DNA of 64,000 nucleotides from Streptomyces sp. NBC_00239 (GCF_036194065.1 NZ_CP108095.1:3472001-3536000), one strand, 5' to 3'; positions 36,000 through 47,049 are shown, counted from the first letter of the stretch. The notes: generated by a model from the sequence alone, not told the origin. Program-made: numbers and translations.

Positions 36000-36659
36000 T
36001 CAGCCCTGTGCGGGCTTCTTCAGCGCGTCCATGGCGCGCTGCGTGACGTCGTGGACCTCGCCCAGCGCCGAGATCGTCACGACGAGACCCTGGGTCTTGT
36101 AGTAGTCGATGATCGGCTCGGTCTGGGTGTGGTAGACGTCCAGCCGGTTGCGCACGGTGTCCTCGGTGTCGTCACCGCGCTGGTACAGCTCGCCACCGCA
36201 GATGTCGCAGACACCCTCGGTCTTCGGCGGGGCGTACGAGACGTGGAAGACGTGCGCCGAGTCGTTGCGGCAGATCCGGCGGCCGGCGATCCGCTTGACG
36301 ACCTCGTCCTCCTCGACCTCCAGGTCGAGGACGGCGTCGAGCTTCATGCCCGCGTTCTTCAGCATCGCGTCGAGCGCCTCGGCCTGCGAGACGTTGCGCG
36401 GGAAGCCGTCGAGCAGGAACCCGCCCTCGGCGTCCTGCTGCTCCATGCGGTCCTGGGCCATGCCGATGGTGACTTCGTCGGGGACCAGGTCGCCGGCGTC
36501 CATGTACGCCTTCGCCTTGACCCCGAGGTCGGTGCCCTTGCTGATGTTGGCCCGGAAGAGGTCGCCCGTGGAGATGTGCGGGATCGACAGGTTCTTGGCG
36601 AGGAACGCGGCCTGCGTTCCCTTGCCCGCCCCGGGAGGCCCGACGAGGACGATTCGCAT
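36000..36659 (-). CDS. adk: Adenylate kinase
   Basis: Interconverts ATP+AMP and 2 ADP, 219 aa. The P-loop is VGPPGAGKGTQAAFLA at the N-terminus; LLDGFPRNVSQAEAL binds AMP. The long lid (CRNDSAHVFHVSYAPPKTEGVCDICGGELYQRGDD) keeps three Cys and a His where a zinc site is usual. ATG at 36659 shares its A with the secY stop (TGATG), so the two should be coupled. Confidence 0.98.
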   Translation of the reverse strand: MRIVLVGPPGAGKGTQAAFLAKNLSIPHISTGDLFRANISKGTDLGVKAKAYMDAGDLVPDEVTIGMAQDRMEQQDAEGGFLLDGFPRNVSQAEALDAMLKNAGMKLDAVLDLEVEEDEVVKRIAGRRICRNDSAHVFHVSYAPPKTEGVCDICGGELYQRGDDTEDTVRNRLDVYHTQTEPIIDYYKTQGLVVTISALGEVHDVTQRAMDALKKPAQG

Positions 36660-37975
36660 CAGCGGAGGAACCCTTCGTAATTGCGCTGCTGGAGCTGGCT
36701 CTCGATCTGCTTCACGGTTTCCAGACCCACACCCACGATGATCAGGATGCTCGTCCCGCCGAACGGGAAGTTCTGGTTCGCGCCGAAGCCGGCCAACGCC
36801 ATCGTCGGCACAAGAGCGATGAGACCCAGGTACAGCGACCCCGGCCAGGTGATCCGGTTGAGCACGTAGCTCAGGTACTCGGCAGTGGGTCGACCAGCCC
36901 GGATGCCCGGGATGAACCCACCATACTTCTTCATGTTGTCCGCGACTTCCTCCGGGTTGAACGAGATCGCCACGTAGAAGAAGGCGAAGAACACGATCAG
37001 GAGGAAGTACAGGGCGATGTAGTAGGGGTGGTCGCCCTTCACCATGTGCTTCTGGATCCAGACGGCCCAGCCGGAGGTGGACCCGCTGAACTGGACGATC
37101 AGCGCCGGGATGTACAGCAGCGACGAGGCGAAGATGACCGGGATGACACCGGCCTGGTTCACCTTGAGCGGGATGTACGTCGACGTACCCCCGTAGGCGC
37201 GGCGGCCGATCATGCGCTTCGCGTACTGGACCGGGATCCGGCGCTGGGCCTGCTCGACGAAGACCACCAGGGCCACCATCGCGAGGCCGACCAGGATGAC
37301 GACGCCGAACTCGACCCAGCCGTCCGCGATCTTGCCCTGGAGCTTGATGGTCCACAGGGAGCCGACGAAGCCGGCGGCGATCGAGATGAACATCAGGATC
37401 GACATGCCGTTGCCGATGCCGCGGTCGGTGATGAGCTCACCGAGCCACATGACGACACAGGTGCCGGCGGTCATGGTGAGGACCATGACGATGATGGTGA
37501 AGATCGACTGGTCCGGAACGATCTGACCGGCGACGGGGCAGCCCTGGAAGAGCGCGCCGCTCTTGGCGGTCGCCACCAGGCCGGTGCCCTGAAGAACGGC
37601 AAGGGCGACCGTCAGATAACGCGTGTACTGCGTGATCTTCGCGGTACCGGCCTGCCCCTCCTTCTTGAGGTTCTCCAGCCGGGGAATGACCACGGTCAGC
37701 AGCTGCAGGATGATGCTCGCCGTGATGTACGGCATGATGCCGAGCGCGAAGATGGTGATCTGAAGCAAGGCGCCACCGCTGAACATCTGCATCAGGCCCA
37801 TGAGGCCCTGACCGCCCTGACCCGGCTGGTTGAGGCAGGCCTGGACGTTCTTGTAGCTGATGCCGGGGATCGGGATCTGTGACCCGAGCCGGTACAGCAC
37901 GATGATGCCGAGCGTGAAGAGCAGCTTCTTGCGCAGGTCGGGCGTCTTGAACGCCCGGGCGAACGCGGTGAGCAC
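36659..37975 (-). CDS. secY: Protein translocase subunit SecY
   Basis: Central channel of the Sec translocon, 438 aa, with ten membrane helices. It opens MLTAFARAFKTPDLRKKLLFTLGIIVLYRLGSQIPIPG and has GGALLQITIFALGIMPYITASIILQLL, TDRGIGNGMSI and GGFIPGIRAGRPTAEYL. It begins the secY-adk-map unit after a strong terminator behind rplO. Confidence 0.98.
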   Translation of the reverse strand: MLTAFARAFKTPDLRKKLLFTLGIIVLYRLGSQIPIPGISYKNVQACLNQPGQGGQGLMGLMQMFSGGALLQITIFALGIMPYITASIILQLLTVVIPRLENLKKEGQAGTAKITQYTRYLTVALAVLQGTGLVATAKSGALFQGCPVAGQIVPDQSIFTIIVMVLTMTAGTCVVMWLGELITDRGIGNGMSILMFISIAAGFVGSLWTIKLQGKIADGWVEFGVVILVGLAMVALVVFVEQAQRRIPVQYAKRMIGRRAYGGTSTYIPLKVNQAGVIPVIFASSLLYIPALIVQFSGSTSGWAVWIQKHMVKGDHPYYIALYFLLIVFFAFFYVAISFNPEEVADNMKKYGGFIPGIRAGRPTAEYLSYVLNRITWPGSLYLGLIALVPTMALAGFGANQNFPFGGTSILIIVGVGLETVKQIESQLQQRNYEGFLR

Positions 37976-38094
37976 GGTGCCTCCTGCGACCCCCGCGTTA
38001 CGCGCGTGAGGTGACGGTTTGGTAAGTCGGCGGTTACAGACGAGGCAGCCGCCCCTGGTCGAGGGTGCAGACTGCTCCGGAGATTAGCAACGCC

Positions 38095-38124
38095 ACCTTA
38101 CCCGGCAGGTACCTCAGCGTGAAA
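38095..38124 (-). promoter_or_regulatory. Candidate secY promoter
   Basis: Minus-strand -35 TTTCAC (38119-38124) and -10 TAAGGT (38095-38100), 18 bases apart. The -10 fits well, the -35 poorly. Its place just after the rplO terminator supports it. Confidence 0.45.
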
Positions 38125-38237
38125 CATCCGATCTGGACCTGCGGGGAGCTTGCCCCGGACCGTACGGCTTTCGACGGATACGACCTGACGGGAATCACAG
38201 CGGAAAGGCGTGCGGGACGCGCCATTCCGGAAACGAC

Positions 38238-38283
38238 AGAAGCCTGGCCGGCACCCCCCGAAAGGGGTACCGGCCAGGCTTCT
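38238..38283 (-). terminator. Terminator after rplO
   Basis: Perfect 14-bp outer stem (38238-38251 with 38270-38283) extended by CCCC/GGGG inside. It ends the joined S10-spc transcript. Confidence 0.9.
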
Positions 38284-38316
38284 TACTGCCGGCTGTCAGC
38301 CGAGAGCGTCCGAAAT

Positions 38317-38772
38317 TCAGACGAGCTCGGTGACGGTGCCGCCGGCGGCGGCAATCTTTTCCTTGGCGGAGCCGGAGACGGCGTCAACCGAAACCTGCAG
38401 CGCCACGGAGATCTCGCCCTGGCCCAGGACCTTGACGAGGCTGTTCTTGCGCACGGCACCGCGCTCGACGAGACCGGCCACGGTGACCTCTCCACCCTCG
38501 GGGTAGAGCTCGGCCAGCTTGGCCAGGTTCACGACCTGGTACTCCGTGCGGAACGGGTTCTTGAAGCCCTTGAGCTTCGGGAGACGCATGTGGAGGGGCA
38601 TCTGCCCACCCTCGAAGCGCTCCGGGATCTGGTAACGGGCCTTCTGGCCCTTCGTACCACGACCGGCCGTCTTACCCTTCGACGCCTCACCACGACCCAC
38701 ACGGGTCTTCGCGGTCTTGGCGCCGGGGGCGGGACGGAGGTTGTGGGCCTTCAGCGGGCTGCTCTCAGCCAT
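38317..38772 (-). CDS. rplO: 50S ribosomal protein L15
   Basis: 151 aa. [39 protein letters not shown] is the conserved basic N-terminal arm, followed by [18 protein letters not shown]. It starts with ATG at 38772, right after rpmD (gap of one base), and is the last gene before the terminator. Confidence 0.98.
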   Translation of the reverse strand: MAESSPLKAHNLRPAPGAKTAKTRVGRGEASKGKTAGRGTKGQKARYQIPERFEGGQMPLHMRLPKLKGFKNPFRTEYQVVNLAKLAELYPEGGEVTVAGLVERGAVRKNSLVKVLGQGEISVALQVSVDAVSGSAKEKIAAAGGTVTELV

Positions 38773-38773
38773 G

Positions 38774-38956
38774 TTAGTCAACCTCCTCAACCGTCACGAG
38801 GTGGCGGACGGTGTGCACCATTCCGCGGAACTCGGGGCGGTCCTCCTTGACGACGACGTCGTTCAGGCGCTTGAGCCCGAGCGAACGCAGCGTGTCGCGG
38901 TGGTTCTGCTTGCTGCCGATGTACGACTTCGTCTGCGTGATCTTGAGGCGAGCCAT
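38774..38956 (-). CDS. rpmD: 50S ribosomal protein L30
   Basis: 60 aa, normal length: [28 protein letters not shown], ending HLVTVEEVD. Its ATG shares the A of the rpsE stop (TAATG). Confidence 0.98.
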   Translation of the reverse strand: MARLKITQTKSYIGSKQNHRDTLRSLGLKRLNDVVVKEDRPEFRGMVHTVRHLVTVEEVD

Positions 38957-39558
38957 TACGCACCCGCCCCAGCACGTGCACGAAGCAGAGCCGCGGGGGC
39001 GACGTCCTCGAGGGGCAGACCACGGCGAGCCGCGATCTCCTCGGGACGCTGCAGGCCCTTGAGGGCCGCCACGGTCGCGTGCACGATGTTGATCGCGTTG
39101 TCGGAGCCCAGGGACTTCGACAGGATGTCGTGAACGCCGGCGCACTCCAGAACGGCGCGCACCGGGCCACCGGCGATAACACCGGTACCGGGGGAAGCAG
39201 GCTTCAGCAGGACAACGCCGGCCGCCTTCTCGCCCTGGATCGGGTGCGGGATGGTGCCCTGGATGCGCGGAACCTTGAAGAAGTTCTTCTTGGCTTCCTC
39301 GACACCCTTGGCGATGGCCGCGGGAACTTCCTTGGCCTTGCCGTAACCGACACCTACAGTGCCGTCACCGTCGCCCACCACGACCAGCGCGGTGAAGCTG
39401 AAGCGGCGACCACCCTTGACAACCTTGGCGACGCGGTTGATCGCGACAACGCGCTCAACGTAAGCGGTCTTCTCGGCGGCAGGGCCACCGTCGCGACCCT
39501 TCCGGTCCCGCCGCTCGCCGCCACCGGCACCGCTTCCGCGGCGCTGGGGTCCAGCCAT
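38956..39558 (-). CDS. rpsE: 30S ribosomal protein S5
   Basis: Decoding-fidelity protein, 200 aa. The core has [45 protein letters not shown] and [18 protein letters not shown]. Both ends extend past the E. coli protein; the N-terminus is Gly/Arg-rich ([23 protein letters not shown]), the C-terminus Ala-rich. Confidence 0.98.
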   Translation of the reverse strand: MAGPQRRGSGAGGGERRDRKGRDGGPAAEKTAYVERVVAINRVAKVVKGGRRFSFTALVVVGDGDGTVGVGYGKAKEVPAAIAKGVEEAKKNFFKVPRIQGTIPHPIQGEKAAGVVLLKPASPGTGVIAGGPVRAVLECAGVHDILSKSLGSDNAINIVHATVAALKGLQRPEEIAARRGLPLEDVAPAALLRARAGAGA

Positions 39559-39603
39559 TGGATTACCTCTCTCTGTTACGTCCGTGAGTCCCGGAACCGG
39601 GGC

Positions 39604-39987
39604 TTAGAACTTCAGCCCGGCTTCGCGGGCGGCGTCAGCCAGAGCGGCAATGCGCCCGGCGTATCGGTTGCCACCGCGGTCGAACACGACGGTCTCGACA
39701 CCCGCAGCCTTGGCACGCTCGGCGACGAGCGCGCCGACAGCCTGGGCCTGGGCGCTCTTGTCGCCTTCGCCACCGCGGATCGAAGCGTCCAGGGTCGACG
39801 CGGACGCCAGGGTGTGACCCTGGAGGTCGTCGATGACCTGAGCAACGATGTTGCGGTTGGAACGCGTCACGACGAGGCGCGGACGCTCCGCCGTACCCGA
39901 GACGTTCTTGCGGATGCGGATGTGGCGGCGAGCCTTGGCCGCGCGCTTGTACGCGTCGCCCTTGGCGATCTTCACACCGTATGCCAT
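39604..39987 (-). CDS. rplR: 50S ribosomal protein L18
   Basis: 5S-rRNA-binding protein, 127 aa. [34 protein letters not shown] and [26 protein letters not shown] are characteristic. It lies two bases after rplF. Confidence 0.98.
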   Translation of the reverse strand: MAYGVKIAKGDAYKRAAKARRHIRIRKNVSGTAERPRLVVTRSNRNIVAQVIDDLQGHTLASASTLDASIRGGEGDKSAQAQAVGALVAERAKAAGVETVVFDRGGNRYAGRIAALADAAREAGLKF

Positions 39988-39989
39988 GG

Positions 39990-40529
39990 CTACTTACCAG
40001 CCTTTCCGACCTTGCGGCGGATGACTTCGCCGGCGTACTTGACACCCTTGGCCTTGTACGGGTCGGGCTTCCGCAGCTTGCGGATGTTGGCGGCGACCTC
40101 GCCGACCTTCTGCTTGTCGATGCCCTCGACCGTGAACTTGGTCGGCGACTCGACCTTGAAGGAGATGCCCTCGGGCGCCTCCACCAGGATCGGGTGGCTG
40201 TAGCCGAGCTGGAACTCCAGGTTGGAGCCCTTCGCGGCCACGCGGTAACCGACACCGCTGATCTCGAGAGCCTTGACGTACCCCGTGGTCACACCGGTGA
40301 TCATGTTCGCCACCAGCGTGCGGGACAGGCCGTGCAGGGCCTTGTTCTGACGCTCGTCGTTCGGGCGGGTGACGTTAAGAACGCCGTCCTCGCCCTTAAC
40401 GATCTCGATGGGGGTGGCAACGGTGTGCGTCAGGGAACCCTTGGAGCCCTTGACGGTGACCGTGCGGCCATCGATGGTGACGTCCACACCGGCGGGAACC
40501 TGGATGGGGAGCTTGCCGATTCGCGACAT
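39990..40529 (-). CDS. rplF: 50S ribosomal protein L6
   Basis: 179 aa. It opens [35 protein letters not shown] sequence and ends with [27 protein letters not shown], the conserved C-terminal RNA-binding end near the GTPase centre. Confidence 0.98.
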   Translation of the reverse strand: MSRIGKLPIQVPAGVDVTIDGRTVTVKGSKGSLTHTVATPIEIVKGEDGVLNVTRPNDERQNKALHGLSRTLVANMITGVTTGYVKALEISGVGYRVAAKGSNLEFQLGYSHPILVEAPEGISFKVESPTKFTVEGIDKQKVGEVAANIRKLRKPDPYKAKGVKYAGEVIRRKVGKAGK

Positions 40530-40549
40530 TGCTTTTCCTCCGTTCCCGA

Positions 40550-40948
40550 CTACCAGACGTAGGCGAGGACTTCCCCACCTACGCCCTTCTTGCCTGCCTG
40601 CTGGCCGGTCAGGAGACCGTGGGACGTGGAGATGATCGCCACGCCCAGGCCGCCCAGGACCTTCGGCAGGTTGGTGGACTTCGCGTACACGCGCAGACCG
40701 GGCTTCGAGATCCGCTTGATGCCCGCGATGGAGCGCTCACGGTTCGGCCCGAACTTCAGCTCGAGGACGAGGTTCTTGCCGACCTCGGCGTCCTCGACCT
40801 TCCAGCCGGTGATGAAACCCTCCTGCTTGAGGATCTCCGCGATGTGCGACTTGATCTTGCTGTGCGGCATCACCACGGTGTCGTGGTACGCCGAGTTAGC
40901 GTTACGCAGACGGGTCAGCATGTCTGCGATCGGGTCAGTCATGGTCAT
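40550..40948 (-). CDS. rpsH: 30S ribosomal protein S8
   Basis: 132 aa from ATG at 40948 ([23 protein letters not shown]). The C-terminal [26 protein letters not shown] is the usual 16S rRNA-binding end. In E. coli S8 represses the spc operon; here the 223-base gap upstream could hold such a site, but I see no clear mimic. Confidence 0.98.
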   Translation of the reverse strand: MTMTDPIADMLTRLRNANSAYHDTVVMPHSKIKSHIAEILKQEGFITGWKVEDAEVGKNLVLELKFGPNRERSIAGIKRISKPGLRVYAKSTNLPKVLGGLGVAIISTSHGLLTGQQAGKKGVGGEVLAYVW

Positions 40949-41171
40949 GAAGTGGCCTTCGGCCTCTCTCGCCGGGGTTTCCTGTATGCGCCATCCCTCT
41001 CCCCGCTCAGTGGCGGGACGGGTGCGGTGCGGGGACCTACGGCGTAGTAAGTCGTTATGGGCGGCGGGCGCCCAACCACACAAGCCTAAGGCATGCGGGG
41101 CCGGGCATCCGCCGTCCAGATGCTTACCGAGAGTGCCTGGTACTTCCCAAGTCCTTGCGGACCAGGGGGAT

Positions 41172-41357
41172 TTACCAGGAGCTCTTGGTCACGCCCGGCA
41201 GCTCGCCACGGTGAGCCATCTCACGAAGGCAGACGCGGCACAGGCCGAACTTGCGGTACACGGAGTGGGGGCGACCGCAGCGCTGGCAGCGGGTGTACGC
41301 ACGCACACCGAACTTGGGCTTGCGGGCAGCCTTCGCGATGAGAGCCTTCTTCGCCAT
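41172..41357 (-). CDS. rpsN: 30S ribosomal protein S14, zinc-binding type Z
   Basis: 61 aa. Two Cys pairs ([29 protein letters not shown]) bind zinc, so this is the short C+ form. It lies five bases after rplE. Confidence 0.98.
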   Translation of the reverse strand: MAKKALIAKAARKPKFGVRAYTRCQRCGRPHSVYRKFGLCRVCLREMAHRGELPGVTKSSW

Positions 41358-41362
41358 CTCGC

Positions 41363-41914
41363 TTACGCCTCCTTGAAGGGGAAGCCGAGGTGACGAAGGA
41401 GGGCGCGGCCCTCGTCGTCGTTGGTCGCCGTGGTGACCACGGTGATGTCCATACCCCGGGTACGGTCGATCTTGTCCTGGTCGATCTCGTGGAACATGAC
41501 CTGCTCCGTGAGACCGAAGGTGTAGTTGCCACGGCCGTCGAACTGCTTCGGCGACAGACCACGGAAGTCACGGATACGCGGCAGCGCGAGCGACAGCGTA
41601 CGGTCCAGGAACTCCCACATGCGGTCACCACGGAGGGTGACGTGGCAGCCGATCGGCTGACCCTCACGCAGCTTGAACTGCGCGATGGACTTGCGGGCCT
41701 TCGTGACGGCCGGCTTCTGACCGGTGATCGTCGTCAGGTCGCGGATGGCGCCGTCGATCAGCTTGGAGTCGCGGGCGGCGTCGCCCACACCCATGTTGAC
41801 CACGATCTTGACGAGGCCGGGGATCTGCATGACGTTCTCGTAGGAGAACTCCTCACGCAGCTTGCCCGCGATGTCCTCGCGGTACTTCGTCTTGAGACGC
41901 GGAGTGGTAGCCAT
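41363..41914 (-). CDS. rplE: 50S ribosomal protein L5
   Basis: 5S-rRNA-binding protein, 183 aa: [41 protein letters not shown] and the late [27 protein letters not shown]. Its ATG shares the A of the rplX stop. Confidence 0.98.
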   Translation of the reverse strand: MATTPRLKTKYREDIAGKLREEFSYENVMQIPGLVKIVVNMGVGDAARDSKLIDGAIRDLTTITGQKPAVTKARKSIAQFKLREGQPIGCHVTLRGDRMWEFLDRTLSLALPRIRDFRGLSPKQFDGRGNYTFGLTEQVMFHEIDQDKIDRTRGMDITVVTTATNDDEGRALLRHLGFPFKEA

Positions 41915-42237
41915 CAGATGTCCTCACCCGTCCGCTTGGCAACGCGGATCTTGTTGCCCTCGTCGTCGAAGCGGTAGCCGACGCGGGTGACGACCTTCTT
42001 GCCGTCCTTCTCCACGACCAGCTGCACGTTGCTCACGTGGACCGGAGCCTCGGTGATCACGATGCCACCGGCCTGCGAGCCACCGGCAGTCTGACCGGCC
42101 TTGGTGTGCTTCTTGACCCGGTTGACACCCTCGACGAGGACGCGGTTCTCAGTAGGGATGGCCATGATGACCTTGCCCTGCTTGCCCTTGTCCTTACCGG
42201 TGATGACCTGAACCAGGTCGCCCTTCTTGATCTTCAT
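41914..42237 (-). CDS. rplX: 50S ribosomal protein L24
   Basis: Assembly initiator, 107 aa: [24 protein letters not shown] (KOW motif), then [12 protein letters not shown]. Two bases separate it from rplN. Confidence 0.98.
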   Translation of the reverse strand: MKIKKGDLVQVITGKDKGKQGKVIMAIPTENRVLVEGVNRVKKHTKAGQTAGGSQAGGIVITEAPVHVSNVQLVVEKDGKKVVTRVGYRFDDEGNKIRVAKRTGEDI

Positions 42238-42239
42238 GC

Positions 42240-42608
42240 TTACAGCACCTCCGGCGCGAGCGAGATGATCTTCATGAACTTCTTCTCGCGCAGCTCACGG
42301 CCGACCGGGCCGAAGATACGGGTGCCACGAGGGTCGCCGTCGTTCTTGAGAATGACAGCGGCGTTCTCGTCGAAGCGGATGTACGAGCCGTCCTGGCGGC
42401 GGCGCTCCTTGACGGTGCGAACGATGACCGCCTTGACGACGTCACCCTTCTTCACGTTGCCGCCGGGGATCGCGTCCTTGACGGTGGCAACGATGACGTC
42501 ACCGATGCCCGCGTAGCGGCGACCCGAGCCACCGAGAACACGGATGCAAAGGATCTCCTTGGCACCAGTGTTGTCGGCGACACGCAGTCGCGACTCCTGC
42601 TGGATCAC
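42240..42608 (-). CDS. rplN: 50S ribosomal protein L14
   Basis: 122 aa: [33 protein letters not shown] and [21 protein letters not shown]. The 139-base gap to rpsQ upstream is unusually long for this operon and holds a hairpin. Confidence 0.98.
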   Translation of the reverse strand: MIQQESRLRVADNTGAKEILCIRVLGGSGRRYAGIGDVIVATVKDAIPGGNVKKGDVVKAVIVRTVKERRRQDGSYIRFDENAAVILKNDGDPRGTRIFGPVGRELREKKFMKIISLAPEVL

Positions 42609-42640
42609 GTCTATCTCCTGTTTGTCTGCCGGTTCCCGGC

Positions 42641-42672
42641 GGGGGCCTCACTCCCGAAGAGCGAGAGCCCCC
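42641..42672 (-). other. Intercistronic hairpin between rpsQ and rplN
   Basis: GGGGGC/GCCCCC stem (42641-42646 with 42667-42672), continued by CTC/GAG with one bulge. It lies in the only large gap (139 bases) inside the rpsJ-rplE part of the operon; it may be a processing or attenuation site. Confidence 0.55.
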
Positions 42673-42747
42673 ACCGAGCCTGGCGGAACGAACCCAAGGG
42701 AAACCCCTCAGGCTTGTGTCGTTGGAGTTCGCTTGCGCGAACTTCCT

Positions 42748-43029
42748 TTACTTGGCCTTCTCGAGGATCTCGACGATGCGCCAGCGCTTGCTCGCCGACA
42801 GCGGACGCGTCTCCATGATGAGGACGCGGTCGCCGACGCCGGCAGCGTTCTGCTCGTCGTGCGCCTTGAGCTTGTTCGTACGGCGGATGACCTTGCCGTA
42901 CAGGGCGTGCTTGACGCGGTCCTCGACGGCGACGACGACGGTCTTGTCCATCTTGTCGCTGACGACCAGACCCTCACGGGTCTTGCGGAAGCCGCGCGCG
43001 GTCTTCTCAGTCACGTTGTTCTCGCTCAT
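42748..43029 (-). CDS. rpsQ: 30S ribosomal protein S17
   Basis: 93 aa: [41 protein letters not shown], then [20 protein letters not shown]. Its ATG shares the A of the rpmC stop. Confidence 0.98.
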   Translation of the reverse strand: MSENNVTEKTARGFRKTREGLVVSDKMDKTVVVAVEDRVKHALYGKVIRRTNKLKAHDEQNAAGVGDRVLIMETRPLSASKRWRIVEILEKAK

Positions 43030-43253
43030 CAGGCGTTCTCCACCGTCTCGATACCGAGCTCACGCTCGTGCATCAGGGTGTAGATGCGAGCGATGTCCTT
43101 ACGGACGGACTTGAGCCGGCCGTTGTTCTCCAGCTGACCCGTGGCCGCCTGGAAGCGGAGCTTGAACAGCTCCTCCTTGGCCTCGCGCAGCTTGCCAACG
43201 AGCTCCTCGTTGCCGAGCTCACGCAGCTCGGACGCCTTGGTTCCCGTCGCCAT
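43029..43253 (-). CDS. rpmC: 50S ribosomal protein L29
   Basis: 74 aa from ATG at 43253 ([35 protein letters not shown]); a GTG directly before it would add one residue. ATG overlaps the rplP stop (TGATG). It forms part of the tunnel-exit docking site. Confidence 0.97.
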   Translation of the reverse strand: MATGTKASELRELGNEELVGKLREAKEELFKLRFQAATGQLENNGRLKSVRKDIARIYTLMHERELGIETVENA

Positions 43254-43672
43254 CACGACTCACCTGCCTCGCGCCGAACAATCCGGCACTTCATCGGAAG
43301 CTTGTGAGCAGCGCGGGTGAGCGCCTCACGAGCAATCTTCTCGTTCGGGTAGGACAGCTCGAACATGACCCGGCCCGGGTGCACGTTCGCGATCCACCAC
43401 TCGGGAGAACCCTTACCGGAACCCATGCGGGTCTCGGCCGGCTTCTTCGTCAGGGGACGGTCCGGGTAGATGTTGATCCAGACCTTGCCGCCACGCTTGA
43501 TGTGACGGGTCATCGCGATACGAGCCGCCTCGATCTGGCGGTTCGTCACGTAGGCGGGGGTGACCGCCTGGATGCCGTACTCACCGAACGAGACCTCAGT
43601 ACCGCCCTTGGCCATACCGCGGCGCTTGGGGTGGTGCTGCTTGCGGTGCTTGACCCTACGAGGGATCAGCAT
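43253..43672 (-). CDS. rplP: 50S ribosomal protein L16
   Basis: 139 aa: [37 protein letters not shown] and [24 protein letters not shown], typical of L16 at the A-site tRNA elbow. Confidence 0.98.
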   Translation of the reverse strand: MLIPRRVKHRKQHHPKRRGMAKGGTEVSFGEYGIQAVTPAYVTNRQIEAARIAMTRHIKRGGKVWINIYPDRPLTKKPAETRMGSGKGSPEWWIANVHPGRVMFELSYPNEKIAREALTRAAHKLPMKCRIVRREAGES

Positions 43673-43677
43673 GTCGG

Positions 43678-44517
43678 TCAGGCCTCCGTTCCGGTGCTCT
43701 CAGCCGGAGCGGCAGCGGGAGCCTCGGCCTTGGGGGCCTCGGCGCCGGCAACCTGCTGCGGCTTGCGGCCGCCACGGCCGCCACGCTCGCCACCACGTCC
43801 GCCACGGCCACCGGCCGGACGGTCGCCCGCGCCACCACGGGCCGGGCGGTTACCCGCACGGGCCGCAGCGTTCTCGGCGCGAACCTCGGCGATGTTCTTG
43901 ACGTCGCCCTTGTAGATCCAAACCTTCACGCCGATGCGGCCGAAGGTGGTCTTGGCCTCGAAGAAGCCGTACTCCACGTTCGCGCGCAGCGTGTGCAGCG
44001 GCACACGACCCTCGCGGTAGAACTCGGAGCGGGACATCTCGGCGCCGCCGAGACGGCCACCACACTGGATCTTGATGCCCTTGGCGCCGGCCTTCATCGT
44101 GCCCTGCATGCTCTTACGCATGGCGCGACGGAAGGAGACGCGGGAGGAGAGCTGCTCGGCAACGGCCTGAGCAACCAGCTGAGCGTCGAGCTCGGGGTTC
44201 TTGACCTCGAGGATGTTCAGCTGGACCTGCTTGCCCGTGAGCTTCTCGAGGTCACCGCGGATGCGGTCGGCCTCGGCGCCACGGCGGCCGATGACGATGC
44301 CCGGACGAGCGGTGTGGATGTCCACACGCACGCGGTCACGGGTGCGCTCGATCTCAACCTTCGAGATGCCGGCGCGCTCCATGCCGGACGTCATCATCCG
44401 ACGGATGGCGACGTCTTCCTTGACGTAGTCCTTGTACAGCTTGTCGGCGTACCAACGCGACTTGAAGTCGGTGGTGATGCCGAGCCGGAACCCGTGCGGG
44501 TTTACCTTCTGGCCCAT
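43678..44517 (-). CDS. rpsC: 30S ribosomal protein S3
   Basis: mRNA-entry protein with helicase role, 279 aa. The KH domain ([26 protein letters not shown]) and [19 protein letters not shown] are standard. After residue 220 comes a tail with repeated Arg-Gly-Gly ([15 protein letters not shown]) and then an Ala/Pro/Glu segment, absent in E. coli. Its ATG shares the A of the rplV stop (TAATG). Confidence 0.98.
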   Translation of the reverse strand: MGQKVNPHGFRLGITTDFKSRWYADKLYKDYVKEDVAIRRMMTSGMERAGISKVEIERTRDRVRVDIHTARPGIVIGRRGAEADRIRGDLEKLTGKQVQLNILEVKNPELDAQLVAQAVAEQLSSRVSFRRAMRKSMQGTMKAGAKGIKIQCGGRLGGAEMSRSEFYREGRVPLHTLRANVEYGFFEAKTTFGRIGVKVWIYKGDVKNIAEVRAENAAARAGNRPARGGAGDRPAGGRGGRGGERGGRGGRKPQQVAGAEAPKAEAPAAAPAESTGTEA

Positions 44518-44864
44518 TACCGGGAACCTTCCTTGCTGCTGACGACCACGGTGATGTGGCTGGTCCGCTTGCGGATCCGGTAGGCACGGCCCTGCGCACG
44601 CGGACGGAACCGCTTCAGGGTCGGGCCCTCGTCCACGTACGCCTCGCTGATGACCAGCGTGGAGGCGTCCGGGTGGTTGTAGTTGTGTGCGGCGTTGGCA
44701 ATGGCGCTGTCCAGCACCTTGCCGACCGGCACGCTCGCGGCCTGCGGGGCGAAACGCAGGACCGCCTGAGCCTCCGTGGCATCCATGCCACGGATAAGGT
44801 CCACCACTCGGCGGGCCTTCATGGGCGTGACGCGGATGTACCGCGCCTGGGCCCTGGCTTCCAT
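44517..44864 (-). CDS. rplV: 50S ribosomal protein L22
   Basis: 115 aa from ATG at 44864 ([26 protein letters not shown]), with AAGGGA upstream; an ATG at 44888 is also in frame. The C-terminal [20 protein letters not shown] forms the tunnel-lining loop where macrolide-resistance changes occur; it looks normal. Confidence 0.97.
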   Translation of the reverse strand: MEARAQARYIRVTPMKARRVVDLIRGMDATEAQAVLRFAPQAASVPVGKVLDSAIANAAHNYNHPDASTLVISEAYVDEGPTLKRFRPRAQGRAYRIRKRTSHITVVVSSKEGSR

Positions 44865-44905
44865 GGTTGTCCCTTCGGTGTAAGTCATAGTCGTTCCACC
44901 CCGCT

Positions 44906-45187
44906 TTAGCGGCGCTTCGACTTCCGGTCGTCCTTGACGTGGCCGCGGAAGGTGCGAGTCGGCGAGAACTCGCCGAGCTTGTGGCCGACCATCGACTCGG
45001 TGACGAACACCGGGACGTGGATCTTGCCGTTGTGCACCGCGATGGTGTGACCCAGCATGGCCGGGATGATCATCGAGCGACGGGACCAGGTCTTGATGAC
45101 GTTCTTGGTACCAGCTTCGTTCTGTACGTCCACCTTCTTGATGAGGTGTCCGTCGACGAAGGGTCCCTTCTTGAGACTGCGCGGCAT
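44906..45187 (-). CDS. rpsS: 30S ribosomal protein S19
   Basis: 93 aa: [60 protein letters not shown]. It forms the head with S13. Confidence 0.98.
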   Translation of the reverse strand: MPRSLKKGPFVDGHLIKKVDVQNEAGTKNVIKTWSRRSMIIPAMLGHTIAVHNGKIHVPVFVTESMVGHKLGEFSPTRTFRGHVKDDRKSKRR

Positions 45188-45199
45188 CTAAACCCGCTC

Positions 45200-46036
45200 C
45201 TAGCGCTTCTTGTTCGTCTTGCGGCGGCGGACGATGTACTTGCTCGAAGCCTTCTTCGGCGAGCGAGTACGACCCTCCTTCTGACCCCACGGGGAGACCG
45301 GGTGACGACCACCGGAGGTCTTACCCTCACCACCACCGTGCGGGTGGTCGACCGGGTTCATCGCGACACCGCGGACGGAGGGGCGAACGCCCTTCCAGCG
45401 CATGCGGCCGGCCTTGCCCCAGTTGATGTTCGACTGCTCGGCGTTGCCGACCTCGCCGACGGTGGCGCGGCAGCGCGCGTCGACGAGACGGATCTCACCG
45501 GACGGCATACGAAGGTGGGCCATCGTGCCCTCCTTCGCCAGCAGCTGCACGGACGCACCGGCGGAGCGGGCGAACTTCGCACCGCCACCGGGACGCAGCT
45601 CGATCGCGTGGATCGTCGTACCAACCGGGATGTTGCGAAGCGCCAGGTTGTTGCCGGGCTTGATGTCGGCCGTCGGGCCGTTCTCAATCCGGTCACCCTG
45701 CTGCAGACCGCGCGGCGCGATGATGTAGCGCTTCTCGCCGTCGGCGTAGTGCAGCAGCGCGATGCGCGCGGTGCGGTTGGGGTCGTACTCGATGTGCGCG
45801 ACCTTCGCCGGCACGCCGTCCTTGTCGTGACGACGGAAGTCGATCACGCGGTAGGCGCGCTTGTGTCCGCCACCCTGGTGGCGAACGGTGATCCGACCGG
45901 TGTTGTTACGGCCGCCCTTGCTGTGCAGCGGGCGAACCAGCGACTTCTCCGGCGTGGACCGCGTGATCTCGACAAAGTCGGCGACGCTGGAGCCACGACG
46001 GCCCGGGGTCGTCGGCTTGTACTTGCGGATACCCAT
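45200..46036 (-). CDS. rplB: 50S ribosomal protein L2
   Basis: 278 aa: [27 protein letters not shown], and the peptidyl-transferase-proximal [26 protein letters not shown] with its conserved His. Normal length. Confidence 0.99.
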   Translation of the reverse strand: MGIRKYKPTTPGRRGSSVADFVEITRSTPEKSLVRPLHSKGGRNNTGRITVRHQGGGHKRAYRVIDFRRHDKDGVPAKVAHIEYDPNRTARIALLHYADGEKRYIIAPRGLQQGDRIENGPTADIKPGNNLALRNIPVGTTIHAIELRPGGGAKFARSAGASVQLLAKEGTMAHLRMPSGEIRLVDARCRATVGEVGNAEQSNINWGKAGRMRWKGVRPSVRGVAMNPVDHPHGGGEGKTSGGRHPVSPWGQKEGRTRSPKKASSKYIVRRRKTNKKR

Positions 46037-46075
46037 TTCTCAGTCCTCGTCCGATTCCGGACGACTAGACCTCCG

Positions 46076-46399
46076 TTAGGAGGCCTGGCCGCCGAAGATG
46101 TCGATTCGGTCGCCCTCAGCGAGGGTCACGATGGCGCGCTTGGTGTTCGCGCGCTTGCCGAAACCGGTCTTGGTGCGCTTGCGCTTACCCTGACGGTTGA
46201 TCGTGTTGACCCCGGTGACCTTGACCGAGAAGACCGCTTCGACGGCCTGCTTGATCTGGGTCTTGTTGGCGCCGGGCGCGACGATGAACGTGTACTTGTT
46301 CTCGTCGAGCAGCGCGTAGCTCTTCTCCGAGACAACCGGCTTGATCAGCAGGTCGCGCGGGTCAGTGAAGGTCTTGCTGGTAACGGTCGCCTCGGACAT
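46076..46399 (-). CDS. rplW: 50S ribosomal protein L23
   Basis: 107 aa: [45 protein letters not shown] and [16 protein letters not shown]. It sits at the tunnel exit and docks trigger factor and SRP. ATG shares a base with the rplD stop. Confidence 0.98.
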   Translation of the reverse strand: MSEATVTSKTFTDPRDLLIKPVVSEKSYALLDENKYTFIVAPGANKTQIKQAVEAVFSVKVTGVNTINRQGKRKRTKTGFGKRANTKRAIVTLAEGDRIDIFGGQAS

Positions 46400-47049
46400 C
46401 AGGCGTCGCTCCCTTCGGTCTCAGCGGTCTGGGGGCCAGACACGAAGGACTCGAAAGCGGCCTGAGTGAAGACCACGTCATCAGAGACGATCACGTCGTA
46501 CGTGTTCAGCTGGCCCGGCTCCAGGATGTGAACCTGGGGCAGGTTGCGGGCGGACAGCCACGCGGCCTCGTCGGCGCGGTCGACGACCAGGAGCAGGTTC
46601 TTGCGCTCCGAGATCTTGCCGAACAGCGTCTTGGCGGCCTTCGTGGAGGCGGCACCCTCGACCACGCCGGAGACGACGTGGATGCGGGAGTGACGGGCCC
46701 GGTCGGTGAGGGCGCCACGCAGAGCGGCGACCTTCATCTTCTTGGGCGTCCGCTGCGAGTAGTCACGCGGCTGCGGGCCGTGGACGACGCCACCGCCGGC
46801 GAACTGCGGCGCACGGGTGGAACCCTGGCGCGCGCGGCCGGTGCCCTTCTGGCGGTACGGCTTCTTACCACCACCGCGGACCTCGCCACGCGTCTTGACC
46901 TTGTGCGTGCCCTGACGGGCAGCGGCCAGCTGCGCGACGACGACCTGGTGGATCAGCGGGATGCTGACCTTGGCGTCGAAGATCTCGGCCGGGAGCTCGA
47001 CGGTCCCGGTCTTGTCGCCTGCGGGCGACAGAATGTCAATGGTGCTCAT
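46399..47049 (-). CDS. rplD: 50S ribosomal protein L4
   Basis: 216 aa: [48 protein letters not shown], the tunnel-loop region. In E. coli L4 represses the S10 operon through the leader; the long rpsJ leader here could serve a similar end. Confidence 0.98.
   Translation of the reverse strand: MSTIDILSPAGDKTGTVELPAEIFDAKVSIPLIHQVVVAQLAAARQGTHKVKTRGEVRGGGKKPYRQKGTGRARQGSTRAPQFAGGGVVHGPQPRDYSQRTPKKMKVAALRGALTDRARHSRIHVVSGVVEGAASTKAAKTLFGKISERKNLLLVVDRADEAAWLSARNLPQVHILEPGQLNTYDVIVSDDVVFTQAAFESFVSGPQTAETEGSDA

Larger units (their letters stand above)
37976..38316 (-). other. Gene-free stretch between rplO and secY
   Basis: 341 bases. The rplO side holds a strong terminator; the middle has a plausible secY promoter; the secY side has no other signal. 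No small gene with a ribosome-binding site is seen. Confidence 0.75.
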
